A stretch of 64,000 nt of DNA from Fontisphaera persica (GTDB lineage: Bacteria; Verrucomicrobiota; Verrucomicrobiia; Limisphaerales; Fontisphaeraceae), in NCBI RefSeq assembly GCF_024832785.1, contig NZ_CP116615.1, forward strand, positions 1,674,001-1,738,000, read 5' to 3'. The translations under genes and the position numbers were made by a program. The stretch's first letter is position 1; each line of letters starts with the position of its first letter. The notes beneath the pieces were generated by a model that saw only the letters and a list, made by a program, of their open reading frames with translations, made no database searches and was not told the origin of the DNA. Below are positions 43,713 to 52,314 of the stretch, piece by piece.

Positions 43713-43983
43713 CACAGTTCAGGGTATCATCAGAGCCAGTACCGGGCAAGAAAAGGGCATGGCGGCAAGCCAGCGGTGGCGCTTGGAAGAAGCACCAGCC
43801 TGGCTGGCAGATATTGCAGTTCAGGCGATGGTAAAGGAGGGATTAGAACAAAAAACCATTAAGATTTGGCAATCCACGTTTAGCCGAGAGGCGGGCGTTG
43901 AATTAGTTTTTTAATGCTAGACAACAACCTTATTTAAGGCAGGCTTATTATCAACATGATGAATAAGCCGGCAAGGGTGAGGT

Positions 43984-46050
43984 ATGTCCCTCCGGCGAAG
44001 TGGCCTGCAGGGCAAGGACATGGCGCATACGCTGACAACATGCACTTTTTGCGGGGTGGGCTGCGGGATTTACCTGGAATCCCAAGGGAATCGCATTACC
44101 GGTGTTTATCCCAGCATGTCCCATCCATCGAACCGGGGGCGCATCTGCGTGCGGGGATGGAATGTGCATGAAGTCGCCAGCTCTCCGGATCGCCTCAAGC
44201 ATCCTTTATTACGGAAAAATGGCCAGTTCGCCGAAGTCACCTGGGAAGAGGCGTACGCGTACATTGCGCGGAAAATAACGGAAATCAAGGCGCGTTATGG
44301 GCCGGACGCCCTGGGTTTTTACAACAGCCCGCGTTGTTCCAATGAGGAAAGCTACTTGTTGCAAAAACTGGCGCGGGCGGTGATTGGCACCAATAATTTG
44401 GAACACGGCACCGGCGTGTATTGCAACAACAGCGTGGATACGTTGTGCGAAATGCTGGGCGTGCCGGCCAGCACCAACCCCATCGGTGATTTGTGGGAGA
44501 GTGGCGTCATCGTGGTGGACGGGGTGGATTTGGGGATGCAACTGCCAACCATTGGGGGATGGGTGATGCGGGCCAAGCTCCGGGGAGCAACGGTGATTGT
44601 CATTGATGCGCGACGGCAGCGGGTAGCCGAGACGGCAGACCTCCATCTGCAACTGCGTCCCGGCTATCGGGTGGCGCTTTATGGCGCCATGGCCAAGGTC
44701 ATTGTGGACCGCGGGTTGATGAATCTGCCTTTTATCAAGGCGCATTGCACGCATTACGAGGAGTTTCTGAAGGAAATCCAAGCCTATGACCTCGTGTCGG
44801 TGGCCGAAAGTTGCGGGGTCCCGGCGGCTGATATTGAGCGCGCGGCCATCGCTTACGCCACCGCCCCGGCGGCAGCGATACTCTATTCCACAGGGGTGGC
44901 CGCCCGGGGCAAGGGCAGCATTCGGGCGCTGGTGAATCTGGCCCTATTAACAGGCAATCTGGGAAAACCAGGTAGTGGCCTGTATCCCTTAAACGAACAC
45001 AACAATCTTCAAGGAGTTTGTGACCTGGGCTTGCTGCCGGACCGCCTTCCCGGCTACGGAAAAGTGGACGATGCGCAGGCTCGGCAGCGGCTGGAGCGGC
45101 TTTGGGGGGTCAGCTTGCCTGCGCAGCCGGGGGTGGGCGCCCAGGAAGCCCTGGAAAACCCGCAGAAAAAACTCAAAGGGATTTGGCTTTTGCGCTATGA
45201 CCCGGTGAACACGGCCGTCTTTTGTGATGCGGGGCGGGCCTTGCGCGAGATGGAGCTGGTGGTGGCCCAGCACTTGTTCATGACTTCCACCGCTGAATAT
45301 GCCCACGTGGTTTTGCCCACCGTGGCCTTTGGCGAGGAACAGGTCACCTTTACAAGCACTGACCGGCGCATTCAACTGGCCCGGCAGGTCATTCAGCCAC
45401 CCGAAGGCCCCCGTCCGGCATGGCAGCAGTTGATGGAAATGGCCAACGCCTTGGGGGCTGGGTGGCGGTATGCTGACAGCGCGGCGGTGATGGAAGAAAT
45501 CACGCGCGTGGTGCCTTTTTACAGCGGGGCCAGCCATGAAAACCTGGGGCGCGAATATGGGCGGGCCTGGCCCTGCACGACAGAGCAGCCCTTGGGCACG
45601 CCGCGGTTGTTTGAAAAACTGCAGTCCCGGCCCCAGTTCCGCTTCATGCCGGTGCCGCGGCCGGCTGCAACCTTTGGGCCGACGCCAGAGTTTCCGCTGG
45701 CGGTAATTTTTGGCAGCAGCCTCTATTACTGGCACCAGAATGTGCTGGTCAAACACAGCGAGACACTCAAGCGGGAATTGCGCGTGTTGTTGCTGGACTA
45801 TCCGGAGGGTTTTGTGGAAGTGAATGATGAGGATGCGCGTCAGTGGGGCATCCGGGATGGGGCGCGCATTCGTCTGGTGGCCGCCCACGGGGCCTCCACC
45901 ACCACGGTGCGTGTGACTCCCGAAGTTCGCAGCGGGACCATTTACGTGCCGTTTTTCGTCAAGGAAGTGATGCGCCAAATCACAGGGGAGGGAGCTTTCG
46001 AGGCGGTGAGCCGCACCAAACCTCTCTTTGTGAGACTGGAGAAGATGTGA
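43984..46050 (+). CDS. Molybdopterin oxidoreductase, formate dehydrogenase alpha-like
   Basis: The 688-residue product is a DMSO-reductase-superfamily catalytic subunit. The N-terminal 4Fe-4S motif CTFCGVGCGIYLE with a fourth Cys in RGRICVRGW is complete. The Mo/W ligand position reads HGTGVYCNNSVDTL, a Cys rather than selenocysteine. FYNSPRCSNEESYLLQKLAR, GVAARGKGSIRALVNLALL and the C-terminal cofactor motif ARQWGIRDGARIRLVA follow. The closest functional guess is a formate dehydrogenase delivering electrons to the hydrogenase encoded downstream, but other substrates are possible. ATGs at 43984 and 44020 are both plausible; the second begins seven residues before the cluster motif. It is the first gene of a ten-gene operon and is followed after one base. 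Confidence 0.88.
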   Translation: MSLRRSGLQGKDMAHTLTTCTFCGVGCGIYLESQGNRITGVYPSMSHPSNRGRICVRGWNVHEVASSPDRLKHPLLRKNGQFAEVTWEEAYAYIARKITEIKARYGPDALGFYNSPRCSNEESYLLQKLARAVIGTNNLEHGTGVYCNNSVDTLCEMLGVPASTNPIGDLWESGVIVVDGVDLGMQLPTIGGWVMRAKLRGATVIVIDARRQRVAETADLHLQLRPGYRVALYGAMAKVIVDRGLMNLPFIKAHCTHYEEFLKEIQAYDLVSVAESCGVPAADIERAAIAYATAPAAAILYSTGVAARGKGSIRALVNLALLTGNLGKPGSGLYPLNEHNNLQGVCDLGLLPDRLPGYGKVDDAQARQRLERLWGVSLPAQPGVGAQEALENPQKKLKGIWLLRYDPVNTAVFCDAGRALREMELVVAQHLFMTSTAEYAHVVLPTVAFGEEQVTFTSTDRRIQLARQVIQPPEGPRPAWQQLMEMANALGAGWRYADSAAVMEEITRVVPFYSGASHENLGREYGRAWPCTTEQPLGTPRLFEKLQSRPQFRFMPVPRPAATFGPTPEFPLAVIFGSSLYYWHQNVLVKHSETLKRELRVLLLDYPEGFVEVNDEDARQWGIRDGARIRLVAAHGASTTTVRVTPEVRSGTIYVPFFVKEVMRQITGEGAFEAVSRTKPLFVRLEKM

Positions 46051-46051
46051 T

Positions 46052-47140
46052 ATGCGCGCCCGTCTGATTGCCAGCGACGATGTGATAAAAATTGTGGACG
46101 TGCTCCGGCGCGACCACGAGGTCATGGCGCCTTTTTATGGGCGCGGGCGTGATACGTATTTTGACACGGTGACGGACGAAAATCGCGACCGGATTCAGTT
46201 GCACATTCCCAATCCTTACTACCCGCCCAAACGCTACGTGCTGCCGCACATTGAGCAAATGTTTCGCATCCGCAAGGCGGATGGCAGCTACGAAGTCCAG
46301 TCCACTTACGATGAGAAGAAACGCGCAATCTTCGGCATTCGCTCCTGTGACGTGGCGGGGATTCATCATCTGGACCGGTTTTATCTGGGGCGAGATTTCA
46401 AAGATCCCTATTACGCCCGCCGGCGCGCTCATTTGTTTCTCGTCAATGTGGTGTGCACGGATCCCCAGGTGGACATCAATGATGAGTGTTATTGTCTCTG
46501 TACGGATACCGGGCCGGCGGCCAAGGCGCATTTCGACTTGCAACTGATGGATATTGGCCACGGGGAATACCTGGCCGTGGCGGGGAGCGCGGCCGGAGAA
46601 AGTTTGTTTGACCAGCCGTTTTTCCGGAAAGCCACGCCGGAGCATGTGGAGCGGCGGCGCAAAATTTTAAGCGAGGTGCGGCACAATTTCAAAGCCACCA
46701 CCGGCTGGTTCAGCGCCACCGTGCGGTATATTAGCCAGGAAAAGGTGCTGGAGAAAACCTGGGCGGAAATTGGCAGCCGCTGTCTGGAATGCGGCGGTTG
46801 CACGTATGTCTGTCCCGCCTGCACCTGTTTTACCGTCACCGACCGCCCCACCGGCCCCAATGAATTTGAGCGCGTGCGTCTGTGGGACGCCTGCGCTTTG
46901 TACGGGTTCACCCGCATGGCTGGCGGGCACAATCCCCGCAAGGCCGTGCATGACCGGCGCAATCGGCGTTTTTTCCGTAAACTGGCGCACTACTTCATCC
47001 AGCGCGAGCTTTCCATGGCCTGCGTGGGCTGCGGCCGGTGCGCCGAGGTTTGCCACGGCGATGTGGGAATGCCCAGCACCATTGAGATGATCCGGCGTGC
47101 GACGACAGAGTATTTGGCCCATGAATCCAACGCCCGCTGA
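46052..47140 (+). CDS. HydB/AsrA-like iron-sulfur subunit
   Basis: The 362-residue product resembles the beta subunit of sulfhydrogenases and anaerobic sulfite reductases, which pass electrons between a flavoprotein and a catalytic subunit. The first 240 residues form the characteristic domain (KRAIFGIRSCDVAGIHHLDR, VCTDPQVDINDECYCLCTDTG). Two 4Fe-4S motifs follow, CLECGGCTYVCPACTC and CVGCGRCAEVCHGDVGMP. It starts one base after the dehydrogenase gene, and its end overlaps the next gene by 20 bases. Confidence 0.88.
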   Translation: MRARLIASDDVIKIVDVLRRDHEVMAPFYGRGRDTYFDTVTDENRDRIQLHIPNPYYPPKRYVLPHIEQMFRIRKADGSYEVQSTYDEKKRAIFGIRSCDVAGIHHLDRFYLGRDFKDPYYARRRAHLFLVNVVCTDPQVDINDECYCLCTDTGPAAKAHFDLQLMDIGHGEYLAVAGSAAGESLFDQPFFRKATPEHVERRRKILSEVRHNFKATTGWFSATVRYISQEKVLEKTWAEIGSRCLECGGCTYVCPACTCFTVTDRPTGPNEFERVRLWDACALYGFTRMAGGHNPRKAVHDRRNRRFFRKLAHYFIQRELSMACVGCGRCAEVCHGDVGMPSTIEMIRRATTEYLAHESNAR

Positions 47141-47969
47141 CAACATTTACCTGCCCAAGCTCGCCCGCCTGGAGCGCGTCGTGGACGAGATTGACGAAGT
47201 GCGCACTTTTTTCTGGCGGTTCCTGGACCCGGCAGACCAAAAAGCCTTTGAGGGATTCAAACCGGGCCAGTTTGCGCAGGTTTCCATCTTTGGGGCCGGC
47301 GAATTCCCGGCTTCCCTGCCCCCCAGTCCCACGGAGAAGGAGGTGTTTTTCACCGTGCGCCGCGTGGGTCGCGCCACGGAAGCCCTGCACCAGTTGCAGC
47401 CGGGAGACGTTTTTGGCGTGCGGGGGCCGTATGGCAACGGCTTCCCCATGGAGCAATATGCGGGACGCAACCTGGTGTTTGTGGCGGGGGGCATCGGCTT
47501 GATTCCTCTGCGCTCGTGCATTGTCTATGCGCTGGCGCACCGGGAGAAGTTTGGGAAAATTCAAATATTCTATGGGGCCAAAACGCCCAAGGAGTTGCTG
47601 TACCGCCCCCTGCTGCATGAATGGGAAAAGGCGGGCGGCTTTGAGTGTCACTTGACGGTGGACCGCGCGGATAACGGCTGGCAGGGGCATACCGGGGTGG
47701 TGGGCAGCCTGTTTCGCAAGCCGGGCGTCACCGTGCCCACGGAAAACACCACGGCTTTTGTCTGCGGCCCGCCGGTGATGTTTCGATTCGTCATCAAGGA
47801 CCTGCTGGAAATGGGGTTCAAAGACACGGATATTGTCTCCACCTTGGAGCGCTATATGAAGTGCGGGGTGGGCAAATGCGGCCACTGCTGCATTGGCGTG
47901 GCCTACGTGTGCATGGACGGCCCGGTGTTCACTTACCGGCAAATCAAAAAGCTCGGAGAAGACATTTGA
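47121..47969 (+). CDS. HydG/AsrB-like FAD/NAD(P)-binding subunit
   Basis: The 282-residue product is a ferredoxin-reductase-type flavoprotein. It has an FAD-binding beta barrel (KPGQFAQVSIFG, EVFFTVRRVGRATEAL), the NAD(P) domain with FVAGGIGLIPLRS and FVCGPPVMFRFV, and a C-terminal 2Fe-2S Cys motif KCGVGKCGHCCIGVAYVC. Together with the HydB-like subunit it forms the diaphorase half of sulfhydrogenase-type complexes, linking NAD(P)H to the dehydrogenase or hydrogenase. The ATG at 47121 begins the protein; 8 upstream codons are open. Its stop overlaps the ATG of the protease gene. Confidence 0.88.
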   Translation: MNPTPADNIYLPKLARLERVVDEIDEVRTFFWRFLDPADQKAFEGFKPGQFAQVSIFGAGEFPASLPPSPTEKEVFFTVRRVGRATEALHQLQPGDVFGVRGPYGNGFPMEQYAGRNLVFVAGGIGLIPLRSCIVYALAHREKFGKIQIFYGAKTPKELLYRPLLHEWEKAGGFECHLTVDRADNGWQGHTGVVGSLFRKPGVTVPTENTTAFVCGPPVMFRFVIKDLLEMGFKDTDIVSTLERYMKCGVGKCGHCCIGVAYVCMDGPVFTYRQIKKLGEDI

Positions 47970-48463
47970 TGCAACATTTGCGCTCAGCCATGGAAGCGGT
48001 CCTGCGCGGGCATACTGCCGTCGTGGGGGTGGGCAACCCTGACCACGGCGATGACGGAGCGGGCGTGCGGCTGGCGGAGCGTTTGCTGGCTGCCGGCTGT
48101 GCCAATGTTTTTGTGGCTGGCGTGACCCCGGAGCAAACCGCCCCGTCCCTGGCGCGGCTGGGATTCGAGCGCCTGCTTTTTCTGGATGCGGTGGATTTTG
48201 GGGGGGCGCCCGGCTCCGTCGTGCTGCTTGGCGGGCGCGAAATTCAGAGCCGTTTCCCCCAGGTGTCCACGCACAAACTGTCTTTGGGCACGCTGGCACG
48301 GATGTTGGAGCTGGATCGGGGCACGCAAGTTTGGCTGCTGGGCATGCAGCCCTTGAACTTGAACGGGACAGCGCTATCAGAGGTGATGGAGCAGACGGTG
48401 CAGGCGCTGGCCTGCCTGTTGCAGGAAATTATCCAGCCCGCCCCGCCGGGCATGGCCAAATGA
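47969..48463 (+). CDS. Hydrogenase maturation endopeptidase (HycI/HyaD family)
   Basis: The 164-residue product is a family M52 peptidase that trims the C-terminal tail of the hydrogenase large subunit after nickel insertion. The nickel-site motif GVGNPDHGDDGAGVRLAERL (Asp), LLFLDAVDFGGAPG (Asp) and STHKLSLGTLARML (His) are all present. The ATG overlaps the preceding stop (TGATG). Its presence fits the large subunit's extension after the last Cys motif. Confidence 0.9.
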   Translation: MQHLRSAMEAVLRGHTAVVGVGNPDHGDDGAGVRLAERLLAAGCANVFVAGVTPEQTAPSLARLGFERLLFLDAVDFGGAPGSVVLLGGREIQSRFPQVSTHKLSLGTLARMLELDRGTQVWLLGMQPLNLNGTALSEVMEQTVQALACLLQEIIQPAPPGMAK

Positions 48464-48467
48464 GGCG

Positions 48468-50384
48468 ATGACGATTACCCCTGAATACGCCGTATTGGCC
48501 GCGCTGATTGCTTGCGCGCTCGGCGCTGCCCTGGCTTTGTTCACCGGCCGGTGGCCGCGTGTGGCGGGCGGGGTGGCGATGGTGGCGGTGGTGCTGACGG
48601 CGGCGGCCATTCTTTGGGGCAGCGCCCTCGTCCTCTCCGAAGGACCCTATCGCGTGCTTACGCTGCCGCTTTGGAAATACTTTGCACTGCGCATTTATGT
48701 GGATGGCCTGAGCGCCATATTTCTCTTGCTCATCGCCGTGATTGCCGTGCCGGCCGCGCTTTTCTCGCTGCCGTATATGCGGCACTACGCTGAATACAAC
48801 GCCGGCCATTATTATGCGAATTTGCTCATGTTTCTGGCGGGGATGATCGGTTTGGTGACCACCACAGACGCCATGTTTTTCTTTTTCATCTTCTGGCAGG
48901 TGATGACGCTGACCTCCTATTCACTGGTGCGTTTTGAGCACAAGAAACCGGAGAATTGCCGGGCCGCCCGCCGGTATTTATGGATGATGCAAATCGCCTG
49001 TGCTCTCACGATGATTGGGGCTGAACTATTGGCCGGAGGAGCGGTAATTACAGGGGCCAGCCCGTTGGATCGTTATGATTTCGAGGCGCTCCATGCGCAA
49101 TTTCCGTTGTTGTTGACGGACAAGCCGTGGATGGTGTCCGCCTCGCTGGCCTTGTTTCTGGCGGGCTTCGGCATCAAGGCCGGCATGTGGCCGTTTGGCC
49201 AGTTCTGGCTGCCCGACGCGCATCCTGCTGCTCCGTCTCCGGTCAGCGCCCTGCTTTCTGGCGTCATGATTAAGACCGGTGTGTATGGACTGATGCGTTA
49301 TTTCCTCTGGCTGGCGCCGTTGGAGGCGCGCAACCTCTCTCCCCTTGCCGGGTGGGGCATGGCGCTGGCGTGGCTGGGGGCCTTGACTCTGCTCACCGGC
49401 ACGCTGCAAGCGCTCAAACAAGAACAAACCAAACGGCTGCTGGCCTTTCACAGCATTGGCCAGGTGGGCTACATCCTTCTGGCGCTGGGGGCCGCCATGG
49501 CCTTTTTGAGCGCCCAGGACCCGGCGGCGGATGCGCTGGCAGCGCTGGCTTTTGTTGGCGCGCTGTTTCACACGGTTAATCACGGTCTCTTCAAAAGCTT
49601 GTTGTTTCTCAATGCCGGTTCCCTGTTGGCCGCCACTGGCACCCAAGACCTCAATCGCATGGGCGGCTTGTTGCGCCTGATGCCGGTGACCGCCATCACG
49701 GCGCTGGTGGCCTCACTCAGCATTTCGGGGGTGCCATTGTTCAACGGTTTTGCCAGCAAATGGAGCATTTACACCGCTACAATTGAAGGGGGAGCTTATG
49801 TCAATTACCTGCCGTTGCTGGGAGTTCTGGCCATCCTGACCAGCGCGCTGACGCTGGCCTCCTTTGTCAAATTTTTCGGCAGCGCCTTTCTGGGCCGCCG
49901 TAGCGAGTGGATTGCGGCACAACTGCCGGCCGGCCAGCACTTTGGCCATCATGCTCTGATGCGTGTGCCGATGGTGTTCCTCGCCTTTTTATGCTTGTTG
50001 CTGGGGCTGGTGCCCGCGCTGGCCGTGCAATTATTCCAAGCGGCTCTCCATGCCAGCCAGCAAGGACTGGGCGAAATCTTTGCTCATGCCACCCCACTGC
50101 AATCGAGCGAGTGGGCAGGAGTGGATATTTTAATGGGCGAAGGCCGGTTTGCCCCGCTGGCCTTGGCGGTGGTTTTGGCCGTCATGGTCGGCCTGGCCTG
50201 GGGGTTGTCCCGGCTGGGACAGGCAACTCGCCGGGCAGATGCCCCCTGGTTGTGCGGTTATGTGCGCGAAACGGAGGATGCCCGTTTCAGCGCGCATCAT
50301 TATTACAGCGAAGTGAAAAAACATTTTCGCTGGTTGGGCGGGCATCCCGGCAACCCACCAGCCAAACCGGAAAAGTCTGAATAA
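48468..50384 (+). CDS. Antiporter-like proton-pumping membrane subunit 1 (NuoL/HyfB family)
   Basis: The 638-residue product has about 16 membrane helices and the Proton_antipo_M core. Signatures are LRIYVDGLSAIFLLLIAVIA, MFFFFIFWQVMTLTSYSL, FGIKAGMWPFGQFWLPDAH (the Lys of the proton channel), KTGVYGLMRYFLWL, KRLLAFHSIGQVGYI and FHTVNHGLFKSLLFLNAGS. In group 4 hydrogenases this subunit couples electron transfer to H+ or Na+ translocation. A tail of about 60 polar residues follows the last helix (WLCGYVRETEDARFSAHHYY). Its stop overlaps the next ATG. Confidence 0.9.
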   Translation: MTITPEYAVLAALIACALGAALALFTGRWPRVAGGVAMVAVVLTAAAILWGSALVLSEGPYRVLTLPLWKYFALRIYVDGLSAIFLLLIAVIAVPAALFSLPYMRHYAEYNAGHYYANLLMFLAGMIGLVTTTDAMFFFFIFWQVMTLTSYSLVRFEHKKPENCRAARRYLWMMQIACALTMIGAELLAGGAVITGASPLDRYDFEALHAQFPLLLTDKPWMVSASLALFLAGFGIKAGMWPFGQFWLPDAHPAAPSPVSALLSGVMIKTGVYGLMRYFLWLAPLEARNLSPLAGWGMALAWLGALTLLTGTLQALKQEQTKRLLAFHSIGQVGYILLALGAAMAFLSAQDPAADALAALAFVGALFHTVNHGLFKSLLFLNAGSLLAATGTQDLNRMGGLLRLMPVTAITALVASLSISGVPLFNGFASKWSIYTATIEGGAYVNYLPLLGVLAILTSALTLASFVKFFGSAFLGRRSEWIAAQLPAGQHFGHHALMRVPMVFLAFLCLLLGLVPALAVQLFQAALHASQQGLGEIFAHATPLQSSEWAGVDILMGEGRFAPLALAVVLAVMVGLAWGLSRLGQATRRADAPWLCGYVRETEDARFSAHHYYSEVKKHFRWLGGHPGNPPAKPEKSE

Positions 50385-52309
50385 TGTTTACGGCTCCTCA
50401 TGCGGTCATCTACGCCCTGGCAGGCCTTGGCCTGGGGGCCCTGATTTGTTGGCTGCTGCAGTCACGCCGGGCAGCGGCGGGTTGGGTGGCATGGTTCACC
50501 ACGGGAGCCGCCTCGGTGTTGATGTTTTATGCCGCGTTCAAGGTTTTGTGGGCTTCGGAGACTCCCGACCACGCGGTAACCTATCTGGCGTTTTATTCCC
50601 ACGGTTTTGCCTTGCGCATTTATGTGGATGGCCTGAGCGCAATTTTCCTGTTACTCATCGCCACGATAGCCCCGGCGGCGGCGTTTTATTCCATGGCCTA
50701 TTTACGGCATTATCCGCACCATAACGTGGGGCGTTACTATCCCAACTTCCTGCTCTTTCTCGCGGGCATGACGGGCCTGGTCACCACCACCGATGCGATG
50801 TTCTTTTTCTTCATCTTCTGGCAGCTCATGACCTGGACCTCCTGGGCATTAATCCGATTTGAGCGGGAGAAGGAATCCTGTCTGCAAGCCGCCCGCAAAT
50901 ACATGTGGCTCATGCAGGCTGCCTGTTTCATCACGATGCTGGGGGCCGGCCTGGTGGCTTCGGGCGGCACCCAGGTCCATGGGGAAACCCTGGCACGCTA
51001 TGATTTCGATGCCATCAGCCATCGTCTGCCGGAAATGCTGGCCGCCCACCCCGGGCGGGTGGGCATGGCGTTGGCGTTGTTTCTCATCGGTTTTGGCATC
51101 AAGGCCGGCATGTGGCCTTTCGGGAGGATTTGGTTGCCGGATGCCCACTCGTCCGCTCCCTCGCCCGTGAGCGCCATGCTTTCCGGCGTGATGATTAAAA
51201 CGGGGGTGTATGGTTTGTTGCGCTATTTTCTGTGGCTTCTGCCGCCCGGTGTCATCAAGGGCGCCAAACCTTTCCCACTCTCGTCGTGGGGCTGGATATT
51301 GACGCTGCTGGGCACGGCGACCTTGACGATTGGCACCGCACAGGCGCTGCGCCAAACCCAAACCAAACGTCTGCTGGCCTACAGCAGCATCGGGCAGGTG
51401 GGCTATATATTGCTGGGGTTGGGCACGTGTGTTTTGTTGCTCCCCACGCCGCTGGCCGGAGTGGCCGCGCTGGCCTTGTACGGCTGCCTGTTTCACCTGC
51501 TCAATCATGGAGTTTTCAAGAGCCTGCTCTTCTTGAACGCCGGCACCCTGCTGACGACGACCGGCACCCAGGATTTGAATCGCCTCGGCGGCCTGTTGCG
51601 GCCGATGCCCTGGACGGCCTTGTGCGCGCTAGTGGGGGTCATCTCGATTGTGGGTGCCCCGCTGACCAGTGGCTTTGCCAGCAAATGGGGACTGTATAGC
51701 GCGGCCATCCAAGGCGGCTCCCAATCGTGGTTGCTGCCGGTCTGTGCCCTGCTGGCGATATTCACCAGCGGTTTGACGCTGGCGGTGTTCATCCGCTTTT
51801 ACGGGGCGGCTTTTCTCTCGCGCACCAGTGTTCTGGTGAAAGAGAAACTGGCCGTGTCATCTTCCCTGGAGCCCGGGCCGCTGCAACTGGCGCCCAAGCT
51901 TTGGCTGGCTGCGTGGTGCATTGTGCTGGGTTTGATGCCCTACCTGGGCTTTCGCGCCATCGAACTGGGGCTGCAACAAAGCCGCCAGGGGCTGGGGATT
52001 ATCCTGGCCGAGACTACCCCTCTAGGAGGAAGCCTGGCAGGAGGCATGATGGCCGGGGATGCCCAAGCCGTATGGACGCCTCTGGCTTTGGCGGGCACGC
52101 TGGCTTTGATGCTGCTGTTGGCACGCGGACTGGGCAAACTGGGCCAGGCCGCGCGCCGACAGGCGGCGCCCTGGTTGTGCGGTTATTCCGTTTCGCACGA
52201 GGCCAACCGCTACCAGGCTAGGCATTTCTTTCAACCGCTGGGGCGCTGGCTGCGCCCGGCGGAAAATCGTTCCACTCCCGACATTTCTACGGCGCCCAAA
52301 AACACCTGA
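50384..52309 (+). CDS. Antiporter-like proton-pumping membrane subunit 2 (NuoL/HyfB family)
   Basis: The 641-residue product is a clear paralogue of the previous gene, with the same motifs at the same places (LRIYVDGLSAIFLLLIATIA, FGIKAGMWPFGRIWLPDAH, KTGVYGLLRYFLWLLPPG, KRLLAYSSIGQVGYI, HLLNHGVFKSLLFLNAG) and the same Trp-Leu-Cys-Gly-Tyr element near its C-terminus. The two probably arose by tandem duplication and sit side by side in the membrane arm. A NuoK/HyfE-type small subunit is not encoded in the operon. The ATG overlaps the stop of the previous gene (TAATG). Confidence 0.9.
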   Translation: MFTAPHAVIYALAGLGLGALICWLLQSRRAAAGWVAWFTTGAASVLMFYAAFKVLWASETPDHAVTYLAFYSHGFALRIYVDGLSAIFLLLIATIAPAAAFYSMAYLRHYPHHNVGRYYPNFLLFLAGMTGLVTTTDAMFFFFIFWQLMTWTSWALIRFEREKESCLQAARKYMWLMQAACFITMLGAGLVASGGTQVHGETLARYDFDAISHRLPEMLAAHPGRVGMALALFLIGFGIKAGMWPFGRIWLPDAHSSAPSPVSAMLSGVMIKTGVYGLLRYFLWLLPPGVIKGAKPFPLSSWGWILTLLGTATLTIGTAQALRQTQTKRLLAYSSIGQVGYILLGLGTCVLLLPTPLAGVAALALYGCLFHLLNHGVFKSLLFLNAGTLLTTTGTQDLNRLGGLLRPMPWTALCALVGVISIVGAPLTSGFASKWGLYSAAIQGGSQSWLLPVCALLAIFTSGLTLAVFIRFYGAAFLSRTSVLVKEKLAVSSSLEPGPLQLAPKLWLAAWCIVLGLMPYLGFRAIELGLQQSRQGLGIILAETTPLGGSLAGGMMAGDAQAVWTPLALAGTLALMLLLARGLGKLGQAARRQAAPWLCGYSVSHEANRYQARHFFQPLGRWLRPAENRSTPDISTAPKNT

Positions 52310-52314
52310 CCGGC

